DNA of 64,000 nucleotides from Bacteroidota bacterium (lineage in GTDB: Bacteria; Bacteroidota; Bacteroidia; 2-12-FULL-35-15), in the NCBI GenBank assembly GCA_029237775.1, contig JAQZBR010000004.1:620001-684000 (forward strand). The letters run 5' to 3'. Positions within the stretch are counted from its first letter, which is position 1. Each line of letters starts with the position of its first letter. The notes below the pieces were generated by a model that was given only the letters and a program-made list of their open reading frames with translations, was not told where the DNA came from and made no database searches. Below, piece after piece: positions 18,345 to 26,111 of this stretch. The position numbers and the translations under genes are program-made.

Positions 18345-20624
18345 ATGAGAAAAATACTTGATCGCGCTTTTCTGTTTTTATTATTGCTGAACATTTCAAC
18401 GTCTGTAGTAGCGCAGACCCCTGCTAACTGCCTTGAAATTGAAAGCATTCTTGTTGATGCCTGCGGAAATCCTGAGGGCGAGAATGAGATGGTCAGGTTT
18501 AAAACAGGATCTTCTCCCATCAATATTTCAAATCTGAGTGTGAGCTGGCCTAACAATGCTTTTCTTGGGATAGCATCAGTAAGTGCAACAACAAATAACA
18601 TTGTGAATGCGCTAAACGCATCCGTCACCAGTTGTGGGTATTTGCTTCAACCGACAGGTGGCGTGATTCCGGCCGGCAAAATGGTTTTACTTATAACTTC
18701 AACCAACGTTATTACATCGGCAAATTCATTTGCAAATCTTTCAGATACGATGTATGTGATCTTTCAAAATGCTGGTAACACTGCGGGTCATTTCGCTAAT
18801 TACAGCACTCCTTCTGGGTTACGAACGCTTTCCATTTCAACATTATCACCTTCCTGCTCGGATGTTGTAAGCTATGATAAGGCTATGTTGGTGAACCAGT
18901 CGGGGGGGCAAGGCGGCAGCTCTGCCCTTAATGATGGCGCAACGGTTGAATTCAGCTGGGCCGGTACTGCCTCGTACGTGAATCATGCGTGTCAGGCACC
19001 TATACAGGCAAATACCGTAAGTGCCGGGCCTAACACCTCAGCATGCGCAGGAGTTACCGTACCTTTGAATGGTACAGCTGCAGGAAACTATACTTCTGTG
19101 ATCTGGCAGGGAGGACAAGGCACTTTCTCAAATCCGACATCTCTTTCAACAAATTATACAATAAGCGGTTCCGAATCGGGTGCAGTTGCACTTTCTCTTG
19201 GAGTTATCGGCAATTGCAACGATACAATTTTCAGCACGGTTGTCATTGTTATAAATAGTGCGCCATCTGTCTCTATTTCTGCGAGCGGCCCCACAACAAT
19301 CTGTAATGGTGGCACAGTTACATTAACCGCATCGGGTTCCGGAAATTATTCATGGAGTACAGGTGCATCGACCAGCAGTATTACCGTTTCCAGCGCTGGA
19401 ACCTACTCAGTATCTTCGGGCAATTCCTGTGGCACTCAAACTGCAACTCAAACGGTAACAGTCACCTCAGCGCCTTCTGTGGTTATTCATTCCGCAAGCA
19501 CTTCATTTTGCCAGGGCGGCAACTTATTGCTTTATGCAACCGGGACGGGGAATTATTCCTGGAGCGGAGGCTCTAACAATGATTCCATTTTTATAACGAA
19601 TGGCGGAACCTATTCAATCACCTCAACGATAAGCTGCGGAACGGCAAGCGATAACATCACCATTACACAGCTACCTTTGCCGGTTGCATCCATCAGCTCT
19701 TCTGCCGGCAATTTCATTTGCTCAGGAAGCTCCACCACATTGACTGCAAATGGAGGATTAACGTACCTCTGGTCACCATCCGGATCAACATCTTCTTCAA
19801 TTACAGTTTCCACAGCAGGAACCTACAGTGTCACCGCAAGCAACTCCTGTGGTAATAATACGACCATATTCACTTTAAACTCTTCCTCAATACCTGTTGC
19901 TAATATTACACCTTCAGGCAGCACAACAATTTGTGCCGGAGAAAACCTTGTTCTTAATGCATCGGGAGGAAATAGTTATATCTGGTCGAACGGACAAGCC
20001 GGAAATTCTATAAATGCAACAATCGAAGGGAATTACTGGGTAGCTGCATTTAATTCATGTGGAAACGACACTGCTTTTATGTTTGTTGATGTCGATTCTG
20101 TTACCGCTTTTTACTCTGCGAGTACTACCAGCGGACATTACCCATTAACTGTAAACTTTACAAATCTTAGCTCAACCTCTGCCACGGGATTTCAGTGGGA
20201 GTATGGAGACGGAAACACATCGAATACCACTGAGGGCTCGAATGTATACGAGTTGCCCGGAATATATACCGCAACATTAACAGCTACAAATACTCTTGGT
20301 TGTATTGATCGGTATGAAATAGTTATCGTTGTGACAGGAGATGCATCTAACCTGGCTATGCCAAACATATTTAGTCCTAACAGAGATGGGATAAATGACA
20401 ATTTCTCAGCAATAGGGAGTGGAATTGAAAAATTCGACTGTAAAATTTATAATCGTTGGGGGATTCTGGTGGCTGAACTGAACACATTTGAAAGTAAATG
20501 GGATGGCCGGACAACCTCGGGGAGTGTGGCGAGCGATGGAACGTATTTTTATATTGCAACTGCCAGCGGCTCAGATGATAAAAAGTATGAATTAAAAGGA
20601 TTTGTGGAGCTTATAGGTAAGTAA
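18345..20624 (+). CDS. Large surface protein with Ig-like/PKD domains and T9SS type B sorting domain
   Basis: A 759-residue exported protein with a signal peptide ending in VVAQ. Residues about 25-220 form an N-terminal domain with two Cys pairs that resembles lamin-tail-like beta-sandwiches. Four to five Ig-like repeats of about 75-80 residues follow (each with TICxGxxxxLxAsGxxxYxWS and GTYxVxxxNSCG), then a PKD domain (WEYGDGNTSNTTEG), and last a gliding-motility-associated C-terminal domain (NIFSPNRDGINDNF, IYNRWG, WDGRTTSG, DGTYFYI). That last domain is the type B T9SS signal, so the protein should cross the outer membrane and be attached or released. It is probably adhesive; no catalytic domain is seen. 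It follows RNA element copy 1. Confidence 0.88.
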   Translation: MRKILDRAFLFLLLLNISTSVVAQTPANCLEIESILVDACGNPEGENEMVRFKTGSSPINISNLSVSWPNNAFLGIASVSATTNNIVNALNASVTSCGYLLQPTGGVIPAGKMVLLITSTNVITSANSFANLSDTMYVIFQNAGNTAGHFANYSTPSGLRTLSISTLSPSCSDVVSYDKAMLVNQSGGQGGSSALNDGATVEFSWAGTASYVNHACQAPIQANTVSAGPNTSACAGVTVPLNGTAAGNYTSVIWQGGQGTFSNPTSLSTNYTISGSESGAVALSLGVIGNCNDTIFSTVVIVINSAPSVSISASGPTTICNGGTVTLTASGSGNYSWSTGASTSSITVSSAGTYSVSSGNSCGTQTATQTVTVTSAPSVVIHSASTSFCQGGNLLLYATGTGNYSWSGGSNNDSIFITNGGTYSITSTISCGTASDNITITQLPLPVASISSSAGNFICSGSSTTLTANGGLTYLWSPSGSTSSSITVSTAGTYSVTASNSCGNNTTIFTLNSSSIPVANITPSGSTTICAGENLVLNASGGNSYIWSNGQAGNSINATIEGNYWVAAFNSCGNDTAFMFVDVDSVTAFYSASTTSGHYPLTVNFTNLSSTSATGFQWEYGDGNTSNTTEGSNVYELPGIYTATLTATNTLGCIDRYEIVIVVTGDASNLAMPNIFSPNRDGINDNFSAIGSGIEKFDCKIYNRWGILVAELNTFESKWDGRTTSGSVASDGTYFYIATASGSDDKKYELKGFVELIGK

Positions 20625-20680
20625 CAAAAATGTTGATAGTTTTTTAACAATTATATAAAACGTGGGAATGGGTTTAAATA

Positions 20681-20688
20681 TATATTTG
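20681..20688 (+). promoter_or_regulatory. -7 promoter box before RNA element copy 2
   Basis: TATATTTG. Transcription would start near 20694, about 18 nt before the outer stem of the leader element. No good -33 TTG. Confidence 0.5.
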
Positions 20689-20711
20689 CTCAACGAACAT
20701 TCTGTTTGTTA

Positions 20712-20760
20712 AAGTGAACACCCTACAGGAGAGCTAATTCTGCTTGATCCGAAACCACTT
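20712..20760 (+). ncRNA. Candidate structured leader RNA, copy 2
   Basis: Outer stem AAGTG (20712-20716) with CACTT (20756-20760). Inside are AACACCCTACA, a hairpin GAGC/GCTT (20731-20734 with 20742-20745, loop 7 nt) and GATCCGAAACC. It lies 34 nt upstream of the ATG at 20795. The conserved CGAA (20750-20753) could alternatively pair with TTCG at 20777-20780 or at 20789-20792, the latter just before the start codon. Shares its conserved blocks with copies 1 and 3. Confidence 0.62.
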
Positions 20761-20794
20761 AGAGATTTTATAGTAATTCGAAGTTGAATTCGTG

Positions 20795-23700
20795 ATGCAT
20801 AAATTTAGTTTAGTCATAAAACGTGTTAATATATCTGTTTTAATCATTTTCTCGATTTTAACAGGCCTAAATGGTGTTGCTCAAACTTCGCTTTATTCCG
20901 AGAATTTCGGAACAACCACGACCTTACCATCCGGGTGGGTAAGCAGTAGTACTTCTGCCGGGTGGGCGAACAGCACTGCCTCAGCATCAACAGGCTATAC
21001 CGGAGCATCAGGTGGGGGAAATGCTTTATTTAACGGTACGGGTACAAACGGTGTCAGCCATACACTTACTTATTCTAATTCCCTTTCCACCGTTGGCTAC
21101 ACAGGGATAACAGTTTTATGGGGTGGAAGAGGAACATCAACTTTTTCTCAAACAGTAACATTTCAGTGGAGTTCAGATGGAACCTCATGGAATAATGTTG
21201 CATATACAAATGTAACTTATAATGCCACCTGGGCTCTAGTGAATGGCGGCACAAGGATTTCTTTACCTGTGGGAGCGGAAGGACTTAGCAACCTAAGATT
21301 TAGATTTACATCCACATCTGCCAATAATGGCAATTTTAGAATAGATGATTTTTCAGTCCAAGGAACAAGCAGTACTGTTGCAACTATAACCGTTTCTCCC
21401 ACCACCCTGTCCGGATTCACATATGTTGTAGGAAACGGCCCATCCGCAGAACAATCATTCACCTGCAGTGGAACAACACTTAGTTCTAACATTTCCATTT
21501 CGGCTCCGGCTGATTATGAAATCTCTCTAACAAGCGGATCAGGCTTTGGAAATTCACTGAGCTTAACGCCCGTTTCAGGAACAGTTTCTGCAACAACCGT
21601 TTATGTAAGATTAATTTCCGGCTTATCTGTTAACACCTACAACAGCGAAGTGATCACTGCAAGCAGCACCGGAGCCACCTCTAAAAATGTGACTTGCAGC
21701 GGTTCCGTAACTGCATCGGCTGCATCTGATATCATAAACGCAAACGGTGAAGCTGCAACAATTTCCTCTATTATTAACACTGCAGGCCCTCTTACTTCCT
21801 CGCAGGGAACACAAGTTTGGCAATTCACAATTCGGGATGGCGGTGCTTCAAACGATGCTGATAACTTATCGTCTATCGTTACTGCATTAACTTTTGCTCA
21901 GGGGACCGGAAACTCTGTTGGCACCTGGAATACAGCAATCCAGTCTGTTGACCTTTTTGATGGCACCACTAACGTTGGAACAGCCACAGTCACCTCAACA
22001 CAGGTTCAGTTCACAGGACTTAATATCGTTGTTGCTGATAATACTTCGAAAACAATTTCGGTAAGACTTACACTTAAATGTGGTATTGGCAGCGGAAACA
22101 CTGACGGTGAAGATTTTGTATTTTCTCTGTCTAATGCGAATTCCACTTTTTCTTCCACCGGTTCCGGAAAAACATCCTTCACTGCCATTGCTACTGCTAA
22201 CGGACAAAATATTATTTCAGTTGTTGCAACTCAGTTAACTTTTACACAACAACCAACTTCCTCAGGAATGAATGCGATTATGTCGCCCGCTGTTGTTGTT
22301 AAAGCGACTGACGCCTGCGGCAACGCAGATGCAGGATTTTCATCTTCAGTAACAATTACATCTACAGGAACAATGGTAGGATCTCCGATAACTGCAACAG
22401 CCACTTCAGGATCGGCAACATTCAGCACCATCACTCACAGTGCTGCTGGAAACGGATTTACCTTAACTGCAACTTCCGGAGGACTCAGTGTAACCAGTAA
22501 CACTTTTGACATTTACACAACCACTGTGTTAGGCGGAGGAGACCTGGCTATTGTCGGGATCTGTGTAAATATAGATGGCTGTAATGGAACCTCTGGCGGA
22601 TCGGATGAGATCAGCTTCGTGACTTTTGAAGACATTGCTCCCGGAACTGCTATTGATATCACTGACAATGGTTACGAAAGAGTTGGTTGCGGCTCTAACA
22701 ACTGGGGAAATGGTGAAGGTGTGATCAGGTTGACAAGAACAACGTCAGTAATTACAAAAGGTACCATCATCACGTTTCGCGTTGTTAACAGTACCTATTT
22801 CTCATCGGTAAGTCCGGATGCGAACTGGACGATTTCTTACCCGGTAGGAAATAGCTTTAATTTAAACAGTAATGATGAACAGGTTTACATGATGCAGGGA
22901 GGAACCTGGTCTGCAGGAACTGCCGGCTCAAGTAATGCAACCTATACTGGCGGAACTTATATGTTTGCTATCAACACTTATACTGCCTGGACCTGTAATA
23001 ATAACACTACAGATCGCGGTGCTTTACCGGATGCGCTTAAATGTTTCAGCATTATGCCAAGCACGGGAACTGTAAATGTTAAATACACCGGGGATGTTAC
23101 GCCTGCAAGCCAAAAAGACTGGATAGACCGATTAAATAGTGTTGGTAACTGGTCGGCATCAACCACATGCACTGCTTACAACACTTTAACTCCAAATTAT
23201 TCGGGAGGGTATTCCTTTTCAATTCTTAATAGTGGCTTTAACAGCGGGTATTGGACGGGCGCGTCAAATACCGACTGGTACGATTGCAATAACTGGCAAA
23301 ACTTTAAAGTACCGGATTCACTTGCAAATGTGACCATTGACAATGTCACGAATGATCCTGTTATCGGAGCATCACCGGCTCTGTTTCCTAATGGGGCTAT
23401 CTGTAATGACCTCCTGATAACCAGCACTGCAGGTCCGGGTGTTCTTACGATGAACAATGCTCTTACACACTTTTCAGTAAAAGGAAATATAACCAATAAT
23501 GGTATCATCACTTCATCTAACGGCTTAACAGACCTTCGCTCTTCAAATGCACAAACCATTTCAGGAACAGGAACAACGACTTTTTATAATCTTAGAATCA
23601 ACAATACAAATACAGCTTCGGTAAATCTTTTACAGGACGTGACAGCAGCTAATTCGTTAATCTTTACGAATGGAAAGATCAGTACCGGTAGCAATAAATT

Positions 23701-24826
23701 TATAATCACCAATACTACAGCTCCTGCAATCAGCGGATATAGCTCATCGAGATTTATCAATGGAACATTGCGTCAATATATTGCAAGCAACACTTCAACC
23801 TATATTTTTCCAGTTGCTGATGGCATGCTGAGCACCAATTACAAAAGAGCGGATGTGATCAATAATAATTTAACAGGAGTCACGTACATTGACGGATCCG
23901 TGACAACAGTTACGGAAACAGCTCCTGAAGATGACGGAACATTTGCAGGCGCAGGACAAACACAATCTGGTTCAGCCCTTGGCTACATCATGGAAAATGC
24001 GCAATGGGAGCTGGTACCGGATGCAGATCCTTCAGGGAATGATTATGGGGTGAGGCTTTACACAGCAAATACAGGCTTATCAGCCAGTGAGGACGATCAG
24101 TTTTTTGCAGTCAAACGACCAAGCAACTCCACAAGCTATGCTGATTGGGTGAGCCTGGATGCGTCCACCACTGTTCCAGTCGCAGGTGCTGCAGGCAGAG
24201 TTTACAACTCCGGACTTGGCTATGCGGAGAGACTAGGATACACATCATTCAGCAAACATGGAATTGCTACAACAGTCAGCCCCCTGCCTATCGAACTACT
24301 CGATTTTAATGCAAAGTATAACAACGGTGTTGTAAATGTTTTTTGGACCACAGTTTCAGAAACCAACAACGACTACTTTACAATTCTGAGAAGTGAAAAT
24401 GGCATCGAATTTCATGATATAGGAACAGTTGATGGTGCCGGCAACAGTACATCTGTGCTTAACTACAGTTCGGACGACAAAAAACCATTAAGGGGAACAA
24501 GCTATTACCAATTAAAACAAACTGATTTTGACGGCAAGATCTCTTATTCGCGAATCGTCCCGGTCTCGTTTGGTGGTGGGGTGTTCGAAGAAATGATTTA
24601 CCCGAACCCTACAGCTGATCATATCAATATTCTTTTGAGCGCAGAAAATGATCAACGATTTAATTTTGAAGTGGTCGATCTGCGAGGTATAACTGTGATC
24701 TCAAGAGCTGATTCATATAAAGGTGAAGAATTTTCTTTGTCGCTTAAAACACTTGCTGCAGGAACTTATATATTAAAAACTACTTCAGGAGACAGAACGA
24801 TCCAGAAACTTATTATTAAGCAATAA
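20795..24826 (+). CDS. Very large T9SS cargo protein, multidomain surface protein
   Basis: A 1343-residue exported protein with an N-terminal signal region ending in GVAQ. Residues about 30-195 look like a jelly-roll domain (ENFGTTTTLPSGW ... FRIDDFSVQG). A domain with SPTTLSGFTYVVGNGPSAEQ then follows (about 200-300), then several beta-sandwich segments (KTISVRLTLKCGIGSGN, and VVVKATDACGNADAGF, an invasin-like Ig fold). A Cys-containing segment with ISFVTFEDIAPGTAIDITDN comes near 600. The last 80 residues are a type A T9SS sorting domain (MIYPNPTADHINILL ... AGTYILKT). No enzyme motif was seen. The ATG at 20795 is preferred over the adjacent GTG at 20792. Confidence 0.85.
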   Translation: MHKFSLVIKRVNISVLIIFSILTGLNGVAQTSLYSENFGTTTTLPSGWVSSSTSAGWANSTASASTGYTGASGGGNALFNGTGTNGVSHTLTYSNSLSTVGYTGITVLWGGRGTSTFSQTVTFQWSSDGTSWNNVAYTNVTYNATWALVNGGTRISLPVGAEGLSNLRFRFTSTSANNGNFRIDDFSVQGTSSTVATITVSPTTLSGFTYVVGNGPSAEQSFTCSGTTLSSNISISAPADYEISLTSGSGFGNSLSLTPVSGTVSATTVYVRLISGLSVNTYNSEVITASSTGATSKNVTCSGSVTASAASDIINANGEAATISSIINTAGPLTSSQGTQVWQFTIRDGGASNDADNLSSIVTALTFAQGTGNSVGTWNTAIQSVDLFDGTTNVGTATVTSTQVQFTGLNIVVADNTSKTISVRLTLKCGIGSGNTDGEDFVFSLSNANSTFSSTGSGKTSFTAIATANGQNIISVVATQLTFTQQPTSSGMNAIMSPAVVVKATDACGNADAGFSSSVTITSTGTMVGSPITATATSGSATFSTITHSAAGNGFTLTATSGGLSVTSNTFDIYTTTVLGGGDLAIVGICVNIDGCNGTSGGSDEISFVTFEDIAPGTAIDITDNGYERVGCGSNNWGNGEGVIRLTRTTSVITKGTIITFRVVNSTYFSSVSPDANWTISYPVGNSFNLNSNDEQVYMMQGGTWSAGTAGSSNATYTGGTYMFAINTYTAWTCNNNTTDRGALPDALKCFSIMPSTGTVNVKYTGDVTPASQKDWIDRLNSVGNWSASTTCTAYNTLTPNYSGGYSFSILNSGFNSGYWTGASNTDWYDCNNWQNFKVPDSLANVTIDNVTNDPVIGASPALFPNGAICNDLLITSTAGPGVLTMNNALTHFSVKGNITNNGIITSSNGLTDLRSSNAQTISGTGTTTFYNLRINNTNTASVNLLQDVTAANSLIFTNGKISTGSNKFIITNTTAPAISGYSSSRFINGTLRQYIASNTSTYIFPVADGMLSTNYKRADVINNNLTGVTYIDGSVTTVTETAPEDDGTFAGAGQTQSGSALGYIMENAQWELVPDADPSGNDYGVRLYTANTGLSASEDDQFFAVKRPSNSTSYADWVSLDASTTVPVAGAAGRVYNSGLGYAERLGYTSFSKHGIATTVSPLPIELLDFNAKYNNGVVNVFWTTVSETNNDYFTILRSENGIEFHDIGTVDGAGNSTSVLNYSSDDKKPLRGTSYYQLKQTDFDGKISYSRIVPVSFGGGVFEEMIYPNPTADHINILLSAENDQRFNFEVVDLRGITVISRADSYKGEEFSLSLKTLAAGTYILKTTSGDRTIQKLIIKQ

Positions 24827-24915
24827 ATCAATGAAATACCTTCTTACAAAACTTTCCGGAGGAGAATAAACATACACGCGATTACCTTCAGGATCACCCT
24901 GCTACTTTCATTGAT
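24827..24915. repeat. Long inverted repeat after the 1343-residue gene
   Basis: ATCAATGAAA (24827-24836) directly follows the stop codon and is inverted as TTTCATTGAT at 24906-24915, then followed by a T-rich stretch. The 69 nt between the arms have no open frame of note. It could be an unusual terminator with a long loop. Confidence 0.45.
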
Positions 24916-25023
24916 ATTTTTCCTTTTGCTTGTCTTTTTCAGGGCATAGATAAAATTAGGGTTATCCTTTCATTATCTGTTCATTACTAATGAAAAACCT
25001 GCAAAACGTATCAAAAATTTTGG

Positions 25024-25031
25024 TACATTTG
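25024..25031 (+). promoter_or_regulatory. -7 promoter box before RNA element copy 3
   Basis: TACATTTG. Transcription would start near 25037, about 8 nt before the outer stem of the leader element. Confidence 0.5.
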
Positions 25032-25044
25032 CACAGTTAATTCA

Positions 25045-25101
25045 GGAGGTGAACACCCTACACGAATCCTTCATTCAGAAGGCAATTCCGAAACCGCCTC
25101 C
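25045..25101 (+). ncRNA. Candidate structured leader RNA, copy 3
   Basis: Outer stem GGAGGTG (25045-25051) with CGCCTCC (25095-25101), 7 bp with one U-G. Inside are AACACCCTACA, a hairpin CCTT/AAGG (25068-25071 with 25079-25082, loop 7 nt) and AATTCCGAAACC. Relative to copies 1 and 2 the stem has changed on both sides, keeping base pairs. CCGAA (25088-25092) could alternatively pair with TTCGG at 25103-25107, breaking the conserved block. It lies 34 nt upstream of the ATG at 25136. Confidence 0.65.
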
Positions 25102-25135
25102 GTTCGGCTTTAAACCATATTTTAAACTTACTTAC

Positions 25136-26032
25136 ATGAAAAAACTTTTACTATCTGTTTTATCACTTGCGTCTGTTTTAACTGCCAGCGCGCAGTGTAA
25201 TGAATTATTTATTTCCGAGTACGTGGAAGGTACCGGTAATGACAAAGCGATTGAGATCTACAATCCAACAGCGAACCCTATAAATTTATCTGCTTATAAG
25301 CTTGTCCGTTATTCTAATGGTTCGTCAACAGCTTCTGACCAGTTGCAACTTTCAGGTACTATCGCTGCTCATGATGTTTTTGTTATTGTTAACGGACAAA
25401 CATCCGGTTCGTCCACTTCTCCTGCTGTTTCTCCTGCATTGCAACAAATGGCTGATCAGTTGGATGGTGCTTATCCTGCTCCAACTTATATGAATGGTAA
25501 CGATGCACTTACTTTAGAAAAAAACGGAACTATTGTAGACATCTTCGGAAAGATTGGTGAAGACCCGGGTGTAGCTTGGACTGACGTATTTCCTTATACA
25601 TCAGGAAGTGGTACATGGATCACGAAAGACCACACTTTAAGAAGAAAAGTATCTGTGAATCAGGGTGTAACCAGTAACCCGACTGCATTTGATGTTATGT
25701 CTCAGTGGGACTCGTTGCCTAACGCTACGTGGGCAGGATTAGGAACCCATTCGAGCGTATGCTTTGTTGGAATTGATGAGATCGACAATACTGTTGCAAT
25801 TTCAGTTTTCCCTAATCCATCAAACGGAGATTATTTTACAGTAAGCTCGACTGAAGTAATCGTTTCTGTTCAGGTTGTTAATGTTGTTGGTCAGGTTGTA
25901 GTATCGAAAGAATTGAAAAATTCAGATAAAAATGTAAAGATCGAAACTACGGAACTTTCAAAAGGACTTTATATTGTGAAAGCGGGTTTTGGCAATCAAA
26001 AACAGACCACTACTAAATTAATCATCAAATAG
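25136..26032 (+). CDS. Lamin-tail domain T9SS cargo protein
   Basis: A 298-residue exported protein. The signal peptide (MKKLLLSVLSLASVLTASAQ) is followed by a lamin-tail-type beta-sandwich (CNELFISEYVEGTGNDKAIE, then IYNPTANPINLSAYKL, to about residue 200) and a C-terminal type A T9SS sorting domain (FPNPSNGDYFTVSS ... LSKGLYIVKAG). Bacterial lamin-tail domains occur in secreted nucleases and phosphatases and probably bind ligands at the cell surface. There is no catalytic domain here. The start is set at the ATG at 25136. A frame open from 25049 would read through RNA element copy 3 and add residues with no signal-peptide character. Confidence 0.87.
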   Translation: MKKLLLSVLSLASVLTASAQCNELFISEYVEGTGNDKAIEIYNPTANPINLSAYKLVRYSNGSSTASDQLQLSGTIAAHDVFVIVNGQTSGSSTSPAVSPALQQMADQLDGAYPAPTYMNGNDALTLEKNGTIVDIFGKIGEDPGVAWTDVFPYTSGSGTWITKDHTLRRKVSVNQGVTSNPTAFDVMSQWDSLPNATWAGLGTHSSVCFVGIDEIDNTVAISVFPNPSNGDYFTVSSTEVIVSVQVVNVVGQVVVSKELKNSDKNVKIETTELSKGLYIVKAGFGNQKQTTTKLIIK

Positions 26033-26051
26033 TAAATTAGAATTCTAAATT

Positions 26052-26090
26052 AAAAAACGCTGATAGAGCTTTCCAATCAGCGTTTTTTTT
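26052..26090 (+). terminator. Terminator after the lamin-tail gene
   Basis: AAAAAACGCTGAT and ATCAGCGTTTTTT form a stem with an 11 nt loop, followed by a T-run. It separates the lamin-tail gene from the TonB receptor gene. Confidence 0.85.
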
Positions 26091-26111
26091 ATCTGTAACA
26101 ACCTGATAATC

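Noticed and set aside
18345-20624. CRISPR-like or tandem DNA repeat in the Ig-repeat gene
   Set aside because: Repeats are protein-level Ig-like domains of about 75-80 residues with diverged DNA and no spacer pattern.
25049-25135. N-terminal extension of the lamin-tail protein
   Set aside because: It reads through RNA element copy 3 and is not a signal peptide; the canonical signal peptide starts at 25136.
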